Notes under the pieces: generated by a model
Told to the model about the DNA's origin: nothing
Database searches by the model: none
The model's input: the letters and a program-made list of their open reading frames with translations, nothing else
Part shown: positions 45,959 through 54,532 of the stretch, piece by piece
How the letters are laid out: the number at the start of each line of letters is the position of its first letter
Numbering within the stretch: the stretch's first letter is position 1
Program-made: the position numbers and the translations under genes
From: Betaproteobacteria bacterium HGW-Betaproteobacteria-11
GTDB lineage: Bacteria; Pseudomonadota; Gammaproteobacteria; Burkholderiales; Rhodocyclaceae
NCBI GenBank assembly: GCA_002842395.1
Contig: PHCV01000008.1
Coordinates: forward strand, 34,718 to 98,717
Reading direction: 5' to 3'
DNA: 64,000 bases

Positions 45959-46795
45959 TCACCCCCAGCCCACGGGCCGGGCCTGTTGCGGGCAGGGCAG
46001 GCAAAACACGCGGCGGTCCTCCAGCCGCACCGCCGTCAGCGTGCCGCCCCACAGGCAACCGGTGTCGATCGCCAGCAGGTTCGGCGCTTCGTGAAAACCC
46101 AGCGCCGACCAGTGGCCGCAGACGATGGCGTGATCGGCGCTGACCCGTCCGGGCACGGCGAACCACGGCAGGCAGTCCGCCGGGCCGGACTGTGGCGGGC
46201 CCTTGGCGCCTGCGGCACGCAACTCCATGGCGCCACTCGCCGTCACGAAACGCATCCGCGTCATGGCATTGACGATCACCCGCAGGCGTTCCCATCCCGT
46301 CAGCCCGTCGTGCCAGGCGGCCGGCTCCGAGCCCCACATATGGGCAAGGAAGTCGCGGTAGTCGGGCGCCGCGAGCGCCGCCGAGACTTCGGCGGCGAGC
46401 GAGGCCGCCTGCGCCACCGGCCAGGCCGGTAGCAGTCCGGCATGCACCATCACCCAACCATCCTCGACATGAAACAACGGCTGGGCCCTGAGCCAGGCAA
46501 GCAGTTCGTCACGATCGGGCGCGGCGAGCACCGCCTCCAGGGTGTCTTCCTTGTTGGCACGGCCGAAGCCCTCGCTCAGCATCAGCAGATGCAGGTCGTG
46601 GTTGCCGAGCACCACGGTCGCCGTCCCGCCCAGCGCCTTGACCAAGCGCAGCACTTCCAGCGACTGCGGCCCGCGATTGACCAGATCGCCGACGAACCAC
46701 AGCCGATCGTTCGCCGGATCGAAGGGCAGCGCCTCGATCAGCCGCTTGAGCGGATCGAAACAGCCCTGCACATCGCCGATTGCATAAGTTGCCAT
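45959..46795 (-). CDS. apaH: Symmetrical Ap4A hydrolase
   Basis: This 278-residue metallophosphatase splits diadenosine tetraphosphate into two [53 protein letters not shown] in outline, [11 protein letters not shown] and [12 protein letters not shown] carry the metal-binding Asp, Asn and His. GHWSALGF near the C-terminus completes the site. It appears monocistronic, divergent from the pilus cluster, with a short repeat in the gap. Confidence 0.96.
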   Translation of the reverse strand: MATYAIGDVQGCFDPLKRLIEALPFDPANDRLWFVGDLVNRGPQSLEVLRLVKALGGTATVVLGNHDLHLLMLSEGFGRANKEDTLEAVLAAPDRDELLAWLRAQPLFHVEDGWVMVHAGLLPAWPVAQAASLAAEVSAALAAPDYRDFLAHMWGSEPAAWHDGLTGWERLRVIVNAMTRMRFVTASGAMELRAAGAKGPPQSGPADCLPWFAVPGRVSADHAIVCGHWSALGFHEAPNLLAIDTGCLWGGTLTAVRLEDRRVFCLPCPQQARPVGWG

Positions 46796-46834
46796 GCGGG
46801 AAGTTTAGCCGAAGGCCCGCCGGAGCATCCCGTT

Positions 46835-46860
46835 CGGCGTCCCGCCGGCGCCGAGTTTTT
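46835..46860 (+). repeat. Short interspersed repeat (forward) upstream of apaH
   Basis: CGTCCCGCCGGCGCCGAG plus TTTTT, in the apaH-pilin divergent gap. Confidence 0.85.
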
Positions 46861-46918
46861 GCTTGCCCCAAATTTTTCGTGATTTTTTGCCTTTGGGCAC
46901 GGACACTGATCCCTGTAA

Positions 46919-46946
46919 TTGACAGATTCTTTCAAACTTGTTAAAA
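46919..46946 (+). promoter_or_regulatory. Promoter of the pilus operon
   Basis: TTGACA (46919-46924) is followed after 16 bp by TTAAAA (46941-46946); the 17-bp alternative TAAAAG is also present. A GGGGGGAG ribosome site lies just before the ATG at 46994. The gap is AT-rich compared with flanking DNA. Confidence 0.6.
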
Positions 46947-46993
46947 GGCCCTGACAGCAAACTAAAAATCAAATCATTCCTGGGGGGAGAAAA

Positions 46994-47491
46994 ATGTACC
47001 GATCGATCCTGAAAACCGCCGCTGGCGTATTGTGTGCCGTATTTGTGCTGTTCATGCCGTCCGCATCGGCCGCCACCGCCACCACCACTTTCCCGGTCAC
47101 CGCAACAGTCGGCAGCAGTTGTTCCGTAGTAGCCGCCAATCTCGACTTCGGCACCTATGACCCGCTGGCGTTGCTGGCTGCCACGGCAACGACGACAGTT
47201 ACTGTCCAATGTACCCTGCTCACCGCCTCCATCGGCCTGGATGCGGGTACCGGCGCAGGCGCCACCGTGGCGACGCGCAAGATGACCAAGGCTGCCGACA
47301 CCCTCGCCTATTCGCTTTACCAGGATGTCGCCCACCTCCTGGTGTGGGGTAACACCATCGGCACCGACACGGTGGGCGGGGTGGGTACTGGACTTGCCGT
47401 TCCCCACACGGTCTATGGCCAGATTCCGGCCGGACAGAACGTGAACACCGGCGTCTATAACGACACCATCACCGTTTCGGTCGATTTCTAA
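46994..47491 (+). CDS. Spore coat U domain pilin subunit
   Basis: This 165-residue exported SCPU-domain protein is the subunit type of archaic chaperone-usher pili (Csu-like). It has a signal peptide (about residues 1-30, ending SASAA), then TTTFPVTATVGSSCSVVAANLDFGTYDPL with the conserved SCPU cysteine. The C-terminal AVPHTVYGQIPAGQNVNTGVYNDTITVSVDF is a donor-strand type ending. It is first in the cluster and probably a major subunit. Confidence 0.9.
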   Translation: MYRSILKTAAGVLCAVFVLFMPSASAATATTTFPVTATVGSSCSVVAANLDFGTYDPLALLAATATTTVTVQCTLLTASIGLDAGTGAGATVATRKMTKAADTLAYSLYQDVAHLLVWGNTIGTDTVGGVGTGLAVPHTVYGQIPAGQNVNTGVYNDTITVSVDF

Positions 47492-47497
47492 CCGGCC

Positions 47498-48232
47498 ATG
47501 CCGCCGCGCGGCGCTGTCATGGCTCGCCTTCTCCTCTGGCTGGGGGTTGTGCTGTGCGCTCTGCCGGCATCGGCGGGCAGCCTCGGCATTCATCCGTTGC
47601 GGGTCGACCTTTCCGCCGCCAGACCGACCGCCGCCATCACGTTGAACAACACCGGCGGGACGGCCATGGTGGTGCAGTTGCAGCTGATGAAATGGACGGC
47701 CAGCGGGGAAGACGACCACTATGAGGCAAACGCCGAGATCCTGGTGACGCCTCCCATTTTCACCATTGCCCCCGGGGTTGCACAAATCGTCCGTCTGGGA
47801 TTGAGCAGTGACATCAGCGCGGAGGACGAAACCGCCTATCGCCTGTTCATCGAAGAAGTTCCGCCACCGTCGAAACCAGGCTATCAGGGCTTGCGGGTTG
47901 CCCTCCGGCTGGGTCTGCCGGTATTCGTCGCACCGGCGCAGGAAGCCCGGCCGCGAATCGAGTGGACGGCAAGCAAGGCAAGCGCGAGGTTGATCACCCT
48001 GCGGGCCCGCAATGACGGCAATGCCCATGCCCGAATCCTGACCCTTGCCCTGCGCGCACCGGGCGAGAACCGCAACCTGGCCGCCCAGACCACGGCGCGA
48101 TACCTCCTGCCGGGGCAGACCCGGCAATGGCAGATTCCCCTCGACAAACCCTGGCAGGGCCGACAGATTCATCTCTCCGTCACCACCGATCAGGGCGTCA
48201 GCGATGCCGATCTTGCATTGCAGAGTCCATAG
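47498..48232 (+). CDS. Periplasmic pilus chaperone (PapD/CsuC-like)
   Basis: This 244-residue chaperone has a signal peptide and two Ig-like domains. GSLGIHPLRVDLSAARPTAAITLNNTGGTAMVVQLQLMKW is the typical first strand, and YRLFIEEVPPP is the F1-G1-type motif. It shields subunit pilins and hands them to the usher. It starts 6 bp after the pilin stop; an inner ATG eight codons in is possible. Its 3' end overlaps the usher start. Confidence 0.9.
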   Translation: MPPRGAVMARLLLWLGVVLCALPASAGSLGIHPLRVDLSAARPTAAITLNNTGGTAMVVQLQLMKWTASGEDDHYEANAEILVTPPIFTIAPGVAQIVRLGLSSDISAEDETAYRLFIEEVPPPSKPGYQGLRVALRLGLPVFVAPAQEARPRIEWTASKASARLITLRARNDGNAHARILTLALRAPGENRNLAAQTTARYLLPGQTRQWQIPLDKPWQGRQIHLSVTTDQGVSDADLALQSP

Positions 48233-50579
48233 ACGGTCCGCACTGGGGATTCTGATGGGCAGTCTCCTTCTGGCGACAAGCATTCCGGGCAGGGCCGGAG
48301 AGGGGGCCAGCGGCTCGCCGGGCGGCCCTGCGGCCAGGATGGCCGTAGCGGAGCAGGCATTCATGGAAATATGGCTGGCGATCCGCATCAACGACAGTGA
48401 CCTGGCCACCCCGGCACGGCTGGTACGCGACAGTAGCGGCCGGCTCTTCGCCACTGCCGGCGACCTCGCGCGCTGGCGGATCCGCCTACCCGCACAGCCG
48501 CCAGTGACTCTGCGCGGTAACGACTACTTTTCGCTCGAGTCCGTGCACGGACTCGTCTACCATATCGACGAGCGCGAGCAGATTCTGGTACTTGATGGCC
48601 AACCGGGAGCCTTCACCGCCACCACGCTCGGTCCCCGGCGTGCCGCCTACGTTCCGCTCGCCGCGCCCTCCGTCGGCGGCTTTTTCAACTACGACCTGCT
48701 GGCCAACACGCAAAACGGCAGACGCGCGCTCGACGGACTGCTCGAATTCGGGATCTTCAACCGTTTCGGCTTTGGCACCTCGACTTTTCTCGGCCATGGC
48801 GGCGATGGCCAGCACCGCCTGCTCCGGCTGGATACGGCATGGACCCAGGACGACCCGGAGAATCTGACCAGCCTGAACCTCGGGGATGGCATCAGCCACA
48901 CCGGGGCCTGGGGCCGCGCGGTGCGTTTCGGCGGTGTGCAATGGGGCACCAATTTTGCGACCCAACCCGATTTTGTGCCCTTCCCGCTACCGACCGTCAA
49001 GGGCGAGGCCGCCCTGCCCTCTACGGTCGACCTGTATGTCGATAACGCCCTGCGCCTGAGCCAGAACGTCCCTTACGGCCCCTTCGAGATTCCCCGCGCG
49101 CCGGTAGTCACCGGCGACGGCCAGGTCCGCCTAGTGGTGCGTGACCTGCTGGGGCGGGAAACGGTGCTCACCCAACCCTATTATGTCAGCGCCCGTTTGC
49201 TGCAGGCCGGGTTGCGCGACTACGCCTACGAGACCGGCTTCATCCGCAACAAGTACGCCAGCGAGAATAGTAATTACGGCGATTTTTTCGCCGCCGGCAC
49301 TCACCGCGTCGGCCTGAGCGATCGCCTGACGGGTGAAGTGCGTGGCGAATTGCTGGCGAAACAGCAGACCCTCGGTCTCGCCGCCAGCTACCTGATCCCG
49401 GCGCTCGGCGTGGCTTCCGCGGCAACGGCGATCAGCCATAGCGGCGAGGGAAACGGAAGCTACCTGTCGCTGGGTATCGAACATCAGGGCCGGCTGGCAA
49501 GTTTCGGCCTGGAAACGCGCCAGGCAACGCCACGCTTTGCGCAACTGGGGGGCTGGCCGAGCTATGATGCACCACGCAGCGTCCATCTCGCCCGCGCAAG
49601 TTTTGCCATGGGCCGCGGCGGATCGGCCTTCGTCAGCTATGTGGCGCAGACAAACCATGTCGCCGCCGATACGAAGTTCGTGACCGCCGGCTACAGCGTC
49701 GGGGTCATGGACCATGCCTATCTATCCCTATTCGGACTGCGCTCCCTCGGCGACGATCACGCCTACAGTATCGGAGTCAATCTCACCTATGCGCTGGGAG
49801 GACGGACAACCGCCAGCGCCAACTGGAATCGCGACGCCAAGACGAGTTCGTCGTCGGTGCAGCTTCAACAGAGCCTGCCGCAAGGCAGCGGGATGGGTTA
49901 TCGGCTGCTGGCCGGTGGCGGGGCCAACGCGCGGAGCGAAGCCAGCCTGTTCCTGCAAAACGATCTCGGCGCCTATACCCTGGAAGCTTCGCGGCTGTCC
50001 GGCACGACCAGTTACCGCGCCGGGGTCAGCGGCGGTGTCGCCATCCTTGACGGGCATGCTTATCTGGCCCGCCGGCTCGACGACAGCTTTGCCGTGGTAC
50101 AGGTGGGAGACTACGACGACGTCGACGTCTATCTCGACAACCAGCCGGTGTCCCGCACCCGGGGCGGCTACGCCCTGGTGACCCGGTTGCGCCCGTATCA
50201 AAGCAATACCATCACCATCCGTCCGGAGAGTCTGCCGCTGGATGCCGAGATCACCACCTTGCGTCTCAATCTGTCACTCTCGCGCCGCAGCGCCACCCTG
50301 GTCAGGTTCCCGGTCAAGGCCGCGCGCGGCGCACTGCTCAGGATCGTCATGGACGATGGCAAGCCACTGCCCGCAGGTGCCTGGATCACGATTGCCGGCA
50401 GCACCGACGAATTTCCCGTGGCGCGGCGCGGCGAAGCCTATGTCAAGGGCCTGTCCAGGAAAACCGTGGTGCAGGCTCACTGGAAGGACCAAAGCTGCGA
50501 GATCGAGGTCACCCTGCCGCAGAATCCAGGCCCGTTGCCGATACTCGGGCCGCTGCCCTGTCACGGAGTGCAACCGTGA
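48204..50579 (+). CDS. Outer-membrane usher of an archaic chaperone-usher pilus
   Basis: This 791-residue usher assembles and secretes the pilus. A signal peptide (MPILHCRVHRRSALGILMGS onward) precedes the periplasmic N-terminal domain. A long beta-barrel/middle region follows (FNRFGFGTSTFLGHGG, LRLDTAWTQDDPENLTSLNLGDG, STVDLYVDNALRLSQNVPYGPFEI). The C-terminal domains include DDVDVYLDNQPVSRTRGGYALVTRLRPYQSNTI and SCEIEVTLP. Length and motifs match FimD/CsuD-type ushers. The ATG at 48204 overlaps the chaperone 3' end by 29 bp. Confidence 0.92.
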   Translation: MPILHCRVHRRSALGILMGSLLLATSIPGRAGEGASGSPGGPAARMAVAEQAFMEIWLAIRINDSDLATPARLVRDSSGRLFATAGDLARWRIRLPAQPPVTLRGNDYFSLESVHGLVYHIDEREQILVLDGQPGAFTATTLGPRRAAYVPLAAPSVGGFFNYDLLANTQNGRRALDGLLEFGIFNRFGFGTSTFLGHGGDGQHRLLRLDTAWTQDDPENLTSLNLGDGISHTGAWGRAVRFGGVQWGTNFATQPDFVPFPLPTVKGEAALPSTVDLYVDNALRLSQNVPYGPFEIPRAPVVTGDGQVRLVVRDLLGRETVLTQPYYVSARLLQAGLRDYAYETGFIRNKYASENSNYGDFFAAGTHRVGLSDRLTGEVRGELLAKQQTLGLAASYLIPALGVASAATAISHSGEGNGSYLSLGIEHQGRLASFGLETRQATPRFAQLGGWPSYDAPRSVHLARASFAMGRGGSAFVSYVAQTNHVAADTKFVTAGYSVGVMDHAYLSLFGLRSLGDDHAYSIGVNLTYALGGRTTASANWNRDAKTSSSSVQLQQSLPQGSGMGYRLLAGGGANARSEASLFLQNDLGAYTLEASRLSGTTSYRAGVSGGVAILDGHAYLARRLDDSFAVVQVGDYDDVDVYLDNQPVSRTRGGYALVTRLRPYQSNTITIRPESLPLDAEITTLRLNLSLSRRSATLVRFPVKAARGALLRIVMDDGKPLPAGAWITIAGSTDEFPVARRGEAYVKGLSRKTVVQAHWKDQSCEIEVTLPQNPGPLPILGPLPCHGVQP

Positions 50580-51061
50580 AACGGAAACTCAAAATCCTGC
50601 CTGGCCTGCTGGCCGCGCTCTCGCTGTCGTGGTCCGCTTCCGTGCACGCCCTGGCAGATTGCACCGTGTCGGCCAGTCCGACAAGTTTCGGTATCTACAG
50701 CCCGTTCAGCATCTCCCCCCTCGACGGAACCGGTAACGTCCAGGTGAGCTGTACCCTGCTTGACGTGGTCAGTCTCCTCGTCAGTTACGACATTCTGCTC
50801 AGTCCCGGATCGAGCGGTACGTTCGCCAACCGGACCATGATCGGCGGCGGCTACAACCTGAACTACAATCTTTACACGACTGCCGGCCGCAGCTCGATCT
50901 GGGGCGACGGCAGCGGTGGCACATCGATCGTCAGCGATGGCTATCTGCTCGGTTTGCTGACGACCGTGCGCAACTACACCGTCTATGGCCGAGTCATGGC
51001 CTTGCAGAATGTGCCGCCGGGGCCTTACAGCGATACGATCGTGGTCACGGTCAATTATTGA
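50576..51061 (+). CDS. SCPU-domain pilin subunit
   Basis: This 161-residue exported protein has signal peptide KILPGLLAALSLSWSASVHA and a DCTVSASPTSFGIYSPF SCPU start. NVPPGPYSDTIVVTVNY is the C-terminal strand. It is shorter than the first pilin in its loops. The start is GTG overlapping the usher stop (GTGA). It could be a minor or adaptor subunit. Confidence 0.88.
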   Translation: MKRKLKILPGLLAALSLSWSASVHALADCTVSASPTSFGIYSPFSISPLDGTGNVQVSCTLLDVVSLLVSYDILLSPGSSGTFANRTMIGGGYNLNYNLYTTAGRSSIWGDGSGGTSIVSDGYLLGLLTTVRNYTVYGRVMALQNVPPGPYSDTIVVTVNY

Positions 51062-51111
51062 TGCAGGAGGCGGCGCCCGCGCACCATCGAGACAGGCAGC
51101 CGAGACCCAGG

Positions 51112-51669
51112 ATGAGCAAACGATTCCTGATTCAACTACTCGCCGCGACAGCATTGTTCGCAACGGTACAGATTTGCCATTCCGATCCGGCTCCCGACCT
51201 GACCGGAATGAGCCTCGATGCGCTGTTGCGGGTCGAACTGCCTCCGCTCTCGTCCTCGTCGGCGATCGTGGTTTCGGCCACCGCGGTCGAGTCGTGCAGC
51301 GTGGAAACGAGCGATCTCGCCTTCGGCGCCTACGATCCATTGACGCCGGTGGCGACCGATGCTCTCTCGGGGGTGGTGGTCACCTGCACGCCGGGCGTGG
51401 TCTATGACGTGGGGCTCAACGCCGGCGCCGGCGCCGGCGCCACGACCGCGGCACGGCGGATGACCCTGGGCGAGAAGAACCTGATTTATTCCCTCTATCG
51501 GGATACTGCGCGTTCCCTGCCCTGGGGCGATCAGGTCGGCGTCGACTCGGTCGCCGGGGTCGGCAGCGGGGTGCCGGTAAACCACAAGATCTACGGCAGA
51601 ATCCCTGCCCGACAGACCATTCGCAGTGGCCATTATGGCGATACCGTCGTTGTCACTGTCTATTACTAG
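51112..51669 (+). CDS. SCPU-domain pilin subunit with plug-like leader segment
   Basis: This 185-residue exported protein has signal peptide SKRFLIQLLAATALFATVQI to ICHS. Then comes DLTGMSLDALLRVELPPLS, resembling the DLT-x-SLEDL-M-x-EV segment that precedes TonB-receptor plug domains. An SCPU domain follows (ESCSVETSDLAFGAYDPL to SGHYGDTVVVTVYY). The leader segment is not usual in this pilin family. The ATG at 51112 is chosen; an upstream frame from 51058 would lack a signal peptide start. Confidence 0.82.
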   Translation: MSKRFLIQLLAATALFATVQICHSDPAPDLTGMSLDALLRVELPPLSSSSAIVVSATAVESCSVETSDLAFGAYDPLTPVATDALSGVVVTCTPGVVYDVGLNAGAGAGATTAARRMTLGEKNLIYSLYRDTARSLPWGDQVGVDSVAGVGSGVPVNHKIYGRIPARQTIRSGHYGDTVVVTVYY

Positions 51670-51769
51670 CCGCCTGGCCGAACCGGCAGGGTTCGCCGCG
51701 CCGGTTGCCGGAGGATGGCAAGGTGCCTGCAGTTGCCTGCGTCTGCGGTTTCTGCCCGGGCTACTCGGC

Positions 51770-52327
51770 ATGGCGCGCCTGGTCGGCTGCGCGGTGCTGC
51801 TTGCCTTTACGCTACCGGCCGCCACCATGGCGACTTATGGCGCTGGCGGCCAGGATGCGGTAACCGCCGAGTACCAGCTCAAGGCGGCATTTCTCTACAA
51901 CTTCGCCAAATTCGTGGAATGGCCGGCGGAAACCGGAAGATCTGCCGACAGTTTCACCTTCTGCATCGGTGGCGAAGAACCGTTCAGGATCATCGGCCCG
52001 TATCTTGCCGGAAAAAAGGTGCATGGCCGGGTGATCATCGTCCGCGCCGTGGAAACTTCCGCCGGAACGTCGGGATGCCATCTGCTCTTCGTCGGCGCGG
52101 CATCGATCCATCTGCAAAATGCTCTGCGTCGGATCAGTGGGCCGGTACTGACCGTCGGCGAATCGACGGATTTCATCATTAGTGGCGGAATGATCAACCT
52201 GGCCAGGGAAAACAATCGCTTGCGCTTCGAAATCTCGCGCAGCGCCGGCGAGCGCGGCGGCCTGAAATTCAGTTCCCAGCTGCTCAAGCTGGCAACCCCG
52301 AGGGGCAGCAACCCAGGGGATCCATGA
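51770..52327 (+). CDS. YfiR-family periplasmic protein
   Basis: This 185-residue exported protein of the YfiR/DUF4154 family represses diguanylate cyclases in several bacteria. VTAEYQLKAAFLYNFAKFVEWP, FTFCIGGEEPFRII, GCHLLFVGAAS and LTVGESTDFIISGGMINLARENNRLRFEISRSAAE-like ending are diagnostic. A signal helix (CAVLLAFTLPAATMATY) precedes. A start at 51770 gives a normal leader; an upstream ATG at 51626 overlaps the pilin gene. The next gene, a cyclase, is 3 bp away, so the two likely act together. Confidence 0.9.
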   Translation: MARLVGCAVLLAFTLPAATMATYGAGGQDAVTAEYQLKAAFLYNFAKFVEWPAETGRSADSFTFCIGGEEPFRIIGPYLAGKKVHGRVIIVRAVETSAGTSGCHLLFVGAASIHLQNALRRISGPVLTVGESTDFIISGGMINLARENNRLRFEISRSAGERGGLKFSSQLLKLATPRGSNPGDP

Positions 52328-52330
52328 CTC

Positions 52331-54382
52331 ATGCGCTCCCTGCGGGACATTTCCATACGCAGCAAGCTGACACTGATCATCATGTTGACCTGTGGCGTTG
52401 CCCTGCTACTGGGCGTGGTCGCGCTTGCGGCGCGCTATGCGGTAGCCGCTCAGGACAGTCTCGTCCGGCACATGACGATACTTACCGAAATGGCAGCGAA
52501 AAACTCGACCTCGGCGCTCGCCTTCAACGATGCGGAATGGGCCGGCAAGACCCTGGCCGCGCTGACTGTCGACCCGGCGGTTATCCGTGCCGACATCCTC
52601 GATGCACGGGGAAAGCCGTTTGCCGGCTTCAGTACGCCGCGGGGATCAGGCAAAAAGACCGGCCCGGCCAACGAATATCTGGATCCGCCCACAGCCGAAA
52701 GCAGCTCGCGACATTACGGCCTGTTGCTGCTGACCGACACCCTGCGCATCTCCCGTCCGATTGTTCTCGATGGCGAACAGATCGGCACGATAATCGTCCA
52801 GGCCAATCTTGAGCAATTGCGCAGCGACCTGCTGTTGGATACGTTTGTCATTGCTTTGGTCGTGATGGCGGCGGGTCTGGTCGCCCTGCTCTTCGCCTCG
52901 CGCCTACAGAAAATCGTATCCGAGCCAATCCGCCGCCTAGCCATGACGATGAAACAGGTTTCGCTGGTTAAAGATTATTCCCGGCGGGTCAGCGGAACCG
53001 GCAATGACGAGCTGGGATCACTAATCTGCGGGTTCAACGAAATGCTCGACCAGATTCAGTCGCGTGACGAGGCCCTGCAGCACAGCCGCGAGCAACTCAT
53101 GGCGGCACAATATATCGCCGAGCTCGGCAACTGGGAGTGGGATATTGGCACCAACCGCATCCATCTCTCCAGCGAAGCCTGTAACGTGCTGACGTGGAGC
53201 GTGGGCGCAGATGCGGTGAGCTTCGACGCCTTCCTCGAACGCGTGCATGAGGCAGACCGGGAATGGGTAAGCGATGCGCTGGTCGCAGCCGCGTCGAAGG
53301 GCCTTGCACTCGACATCGAACACCGCATCCTGACCGACGACGGCACGCTGCGCCATGTCCACCAGCGCGGGAAGGTCTATGCCAAGGCGAACAACCAGCC
53401 AGCCCGCTTCATCGCCACCGTGCAGAATATCTCGGCCAGGGTCAAGGTCGAGGAAGACCTGCGGGTCGCCGCGAAGGCGCTCGAGAATACCGTCGATTCG
53501 GTCATGGTCATGAATCCGGAGCGACAGATCGTGTGGGTCAACACGGCATTCACGCTGATGACCGGTTACGCCCGCGAGGACATCCTCGGTCAATCGCCCG
53601 ACCTGCTCAACTCCGACCGGCATCCGGACGTGTTCTACACGGACATATGGAACCAGGTCGACGCGGCGAGCCAGTGGCAGGGCGAGATCTGGAGCCGGCG
53701 CAGGAATGGCGAGATCTATCCCCAGCGGCTCAGCATCAGCCAGATCAGGGACGCCGCGGGCCGGGTCACCCATTTCGTCTCCGTCGGCAACGATATTTCC
53801 CAGTACAAGCAATACGAGACCCGGCTGGAGTTTCTCGCCCATCACGATACGCTGACCCAGCTGGCCAATCGCGGCCAGTTCGAGACCCGACTGCGGGAAG
53901 CGGTGGAGCGGGCCGCCCGCCATGGCACGGCAGGGGGAGTGATGTTCATCGACCTGGATCACTTCAAGGCGGTCAATGATTCCTTCGGTCACGCCGTGGG
54001 TGACCAGTTGCTGCGCGCGGCAGCCGCCAGAATCAGGCAGTGCATACGCGAAAGCGACATCGTCGCCCGGCTCGGCGGCGACGAGTTCGCCATCATTCTC
54101 GACGGGCTCGCCACCACTCCGGTCGCCACCAAGATTGCCGAAAATCTGGTTGCCGCGCTGGCCAAGCCGTTCACTATCGACGGACACAAATTGTCGATCT
54201 CGGCCAGCATCGGCGTCAGCTGCTATCCGGCCGATGGCCTCGATGCCGATACCCTGCTGCTGAACGCCGATCTGGCGATGTACCGGATCAAGGAAGAAGG
54301 ACGCAACGGCTATCGTTTTTATTCGTCTGAAATGAAGCAGGGCGCTGTCGAAAAATCGGTTGCCGCGGAACACCCGCAATAA
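52331..54382 (+). CDS. Membrane diguanylate cyclase (CHASE8-HAMP-PAS-PAS-GGDEF)
   Basis: This 683-residue sensor cyclase makes c-di-GMP. An N-terminal helix, a periplasmic CHASE8-like domain (SLVRHMTILTEMAAKNSTSALAF) and a second helix (about 165-187) are followed by HAMP, two PAS domains (ELGNWEWDIGTNRIHLSSEA; VMNPERQIVWVNTAFTLMTGYAREDILGQSPDLL) and GGDEF. The active-site GGDEF is at about 582-586 and the inhibitory I-site RESD five residues before it. The upstream YfiR gene (3 bp away) suggests periplasmic control, and the pilus genes before it suggest adhesion as an output. Confidence 0.94.
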   Translation: MRSLRDISIRSKLTLIIMLTCGVALLLGVVALAARYAVAAQDSLVRHMTILTEMAAKNSTSALAFNDAEWAGKTLAALTVDPAVIRADILDARGKPFAGFSTPRGSGKKTGPANEYLDPPTAESSSRHYGLLLLTDTLRISRPIVLDGEQIGTIIVQANLEQLRSDLLLDTFVIALVVMAAGLVALLFASRLQKIVSEPIRRLAMTMKQVSLVKDYSRRVSGTGNDELGSLICGFNEMLDQIQSRDEALQHSREQLMAAQYIAELGNWEWDIGTNRIHLSSEACNVLTWSVGADAVSFDAFLERVHEADREWVSDALVAAASKGLALDIEHRILTDDGTLRHVHQRGKVYAKANNQPARFIATVQNISARVKVEEDLRVAAKALENTVDSVMVMNPERQIVWVNTAFTLMTGYAREDILGQSPDLLNSDRHPDVFYTDIWNQVDAASQWQGEIWSRRRNGEIYPQRLSISQIRDAAGRVTHFVSVGNDISQYKQYETRLEFLAHHDTLTQLANRGQFETRLREAVERAARHGTAGGVMFIDLDHFKAVNDSFGHAVGDQLLRAAAARIRQCIRESDIVARLGGDEFAIILDGLATTPVATKIAENLVAALAKPFTIDGHKLSISASIGVSCYPADGLDADTLLLNADLAMYRIKEEGRNGYRFYSSEMKQGAVEKSVAAEHPQ

Positions 54383-54414
54383 ATTATCCGGCCACGACCT
54401 GCACCGGCTACGCT

Positions 54415-54440
54415 CGCCGTACCGCCAGCGCCGACTTTTT
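54415..54440 (+). repeat. Short interspersed repeat (forward) between cyclase and ravA
   Basis: GCCGTACCGCCAGCGCCGAC plus TTTTT, 33 bp after the cyclase stop. Near-perfect consensus. Confidence 0.92.
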
Positions 54441-54532
54441 GAGCCTCGCCGCTGGCCGCGAATTTGACCCCGCTCAAGTACAGCCCCGGGGAAAATGAGC
54501 GACAATCATGCCTTCTTGAAAATTATGGATTG

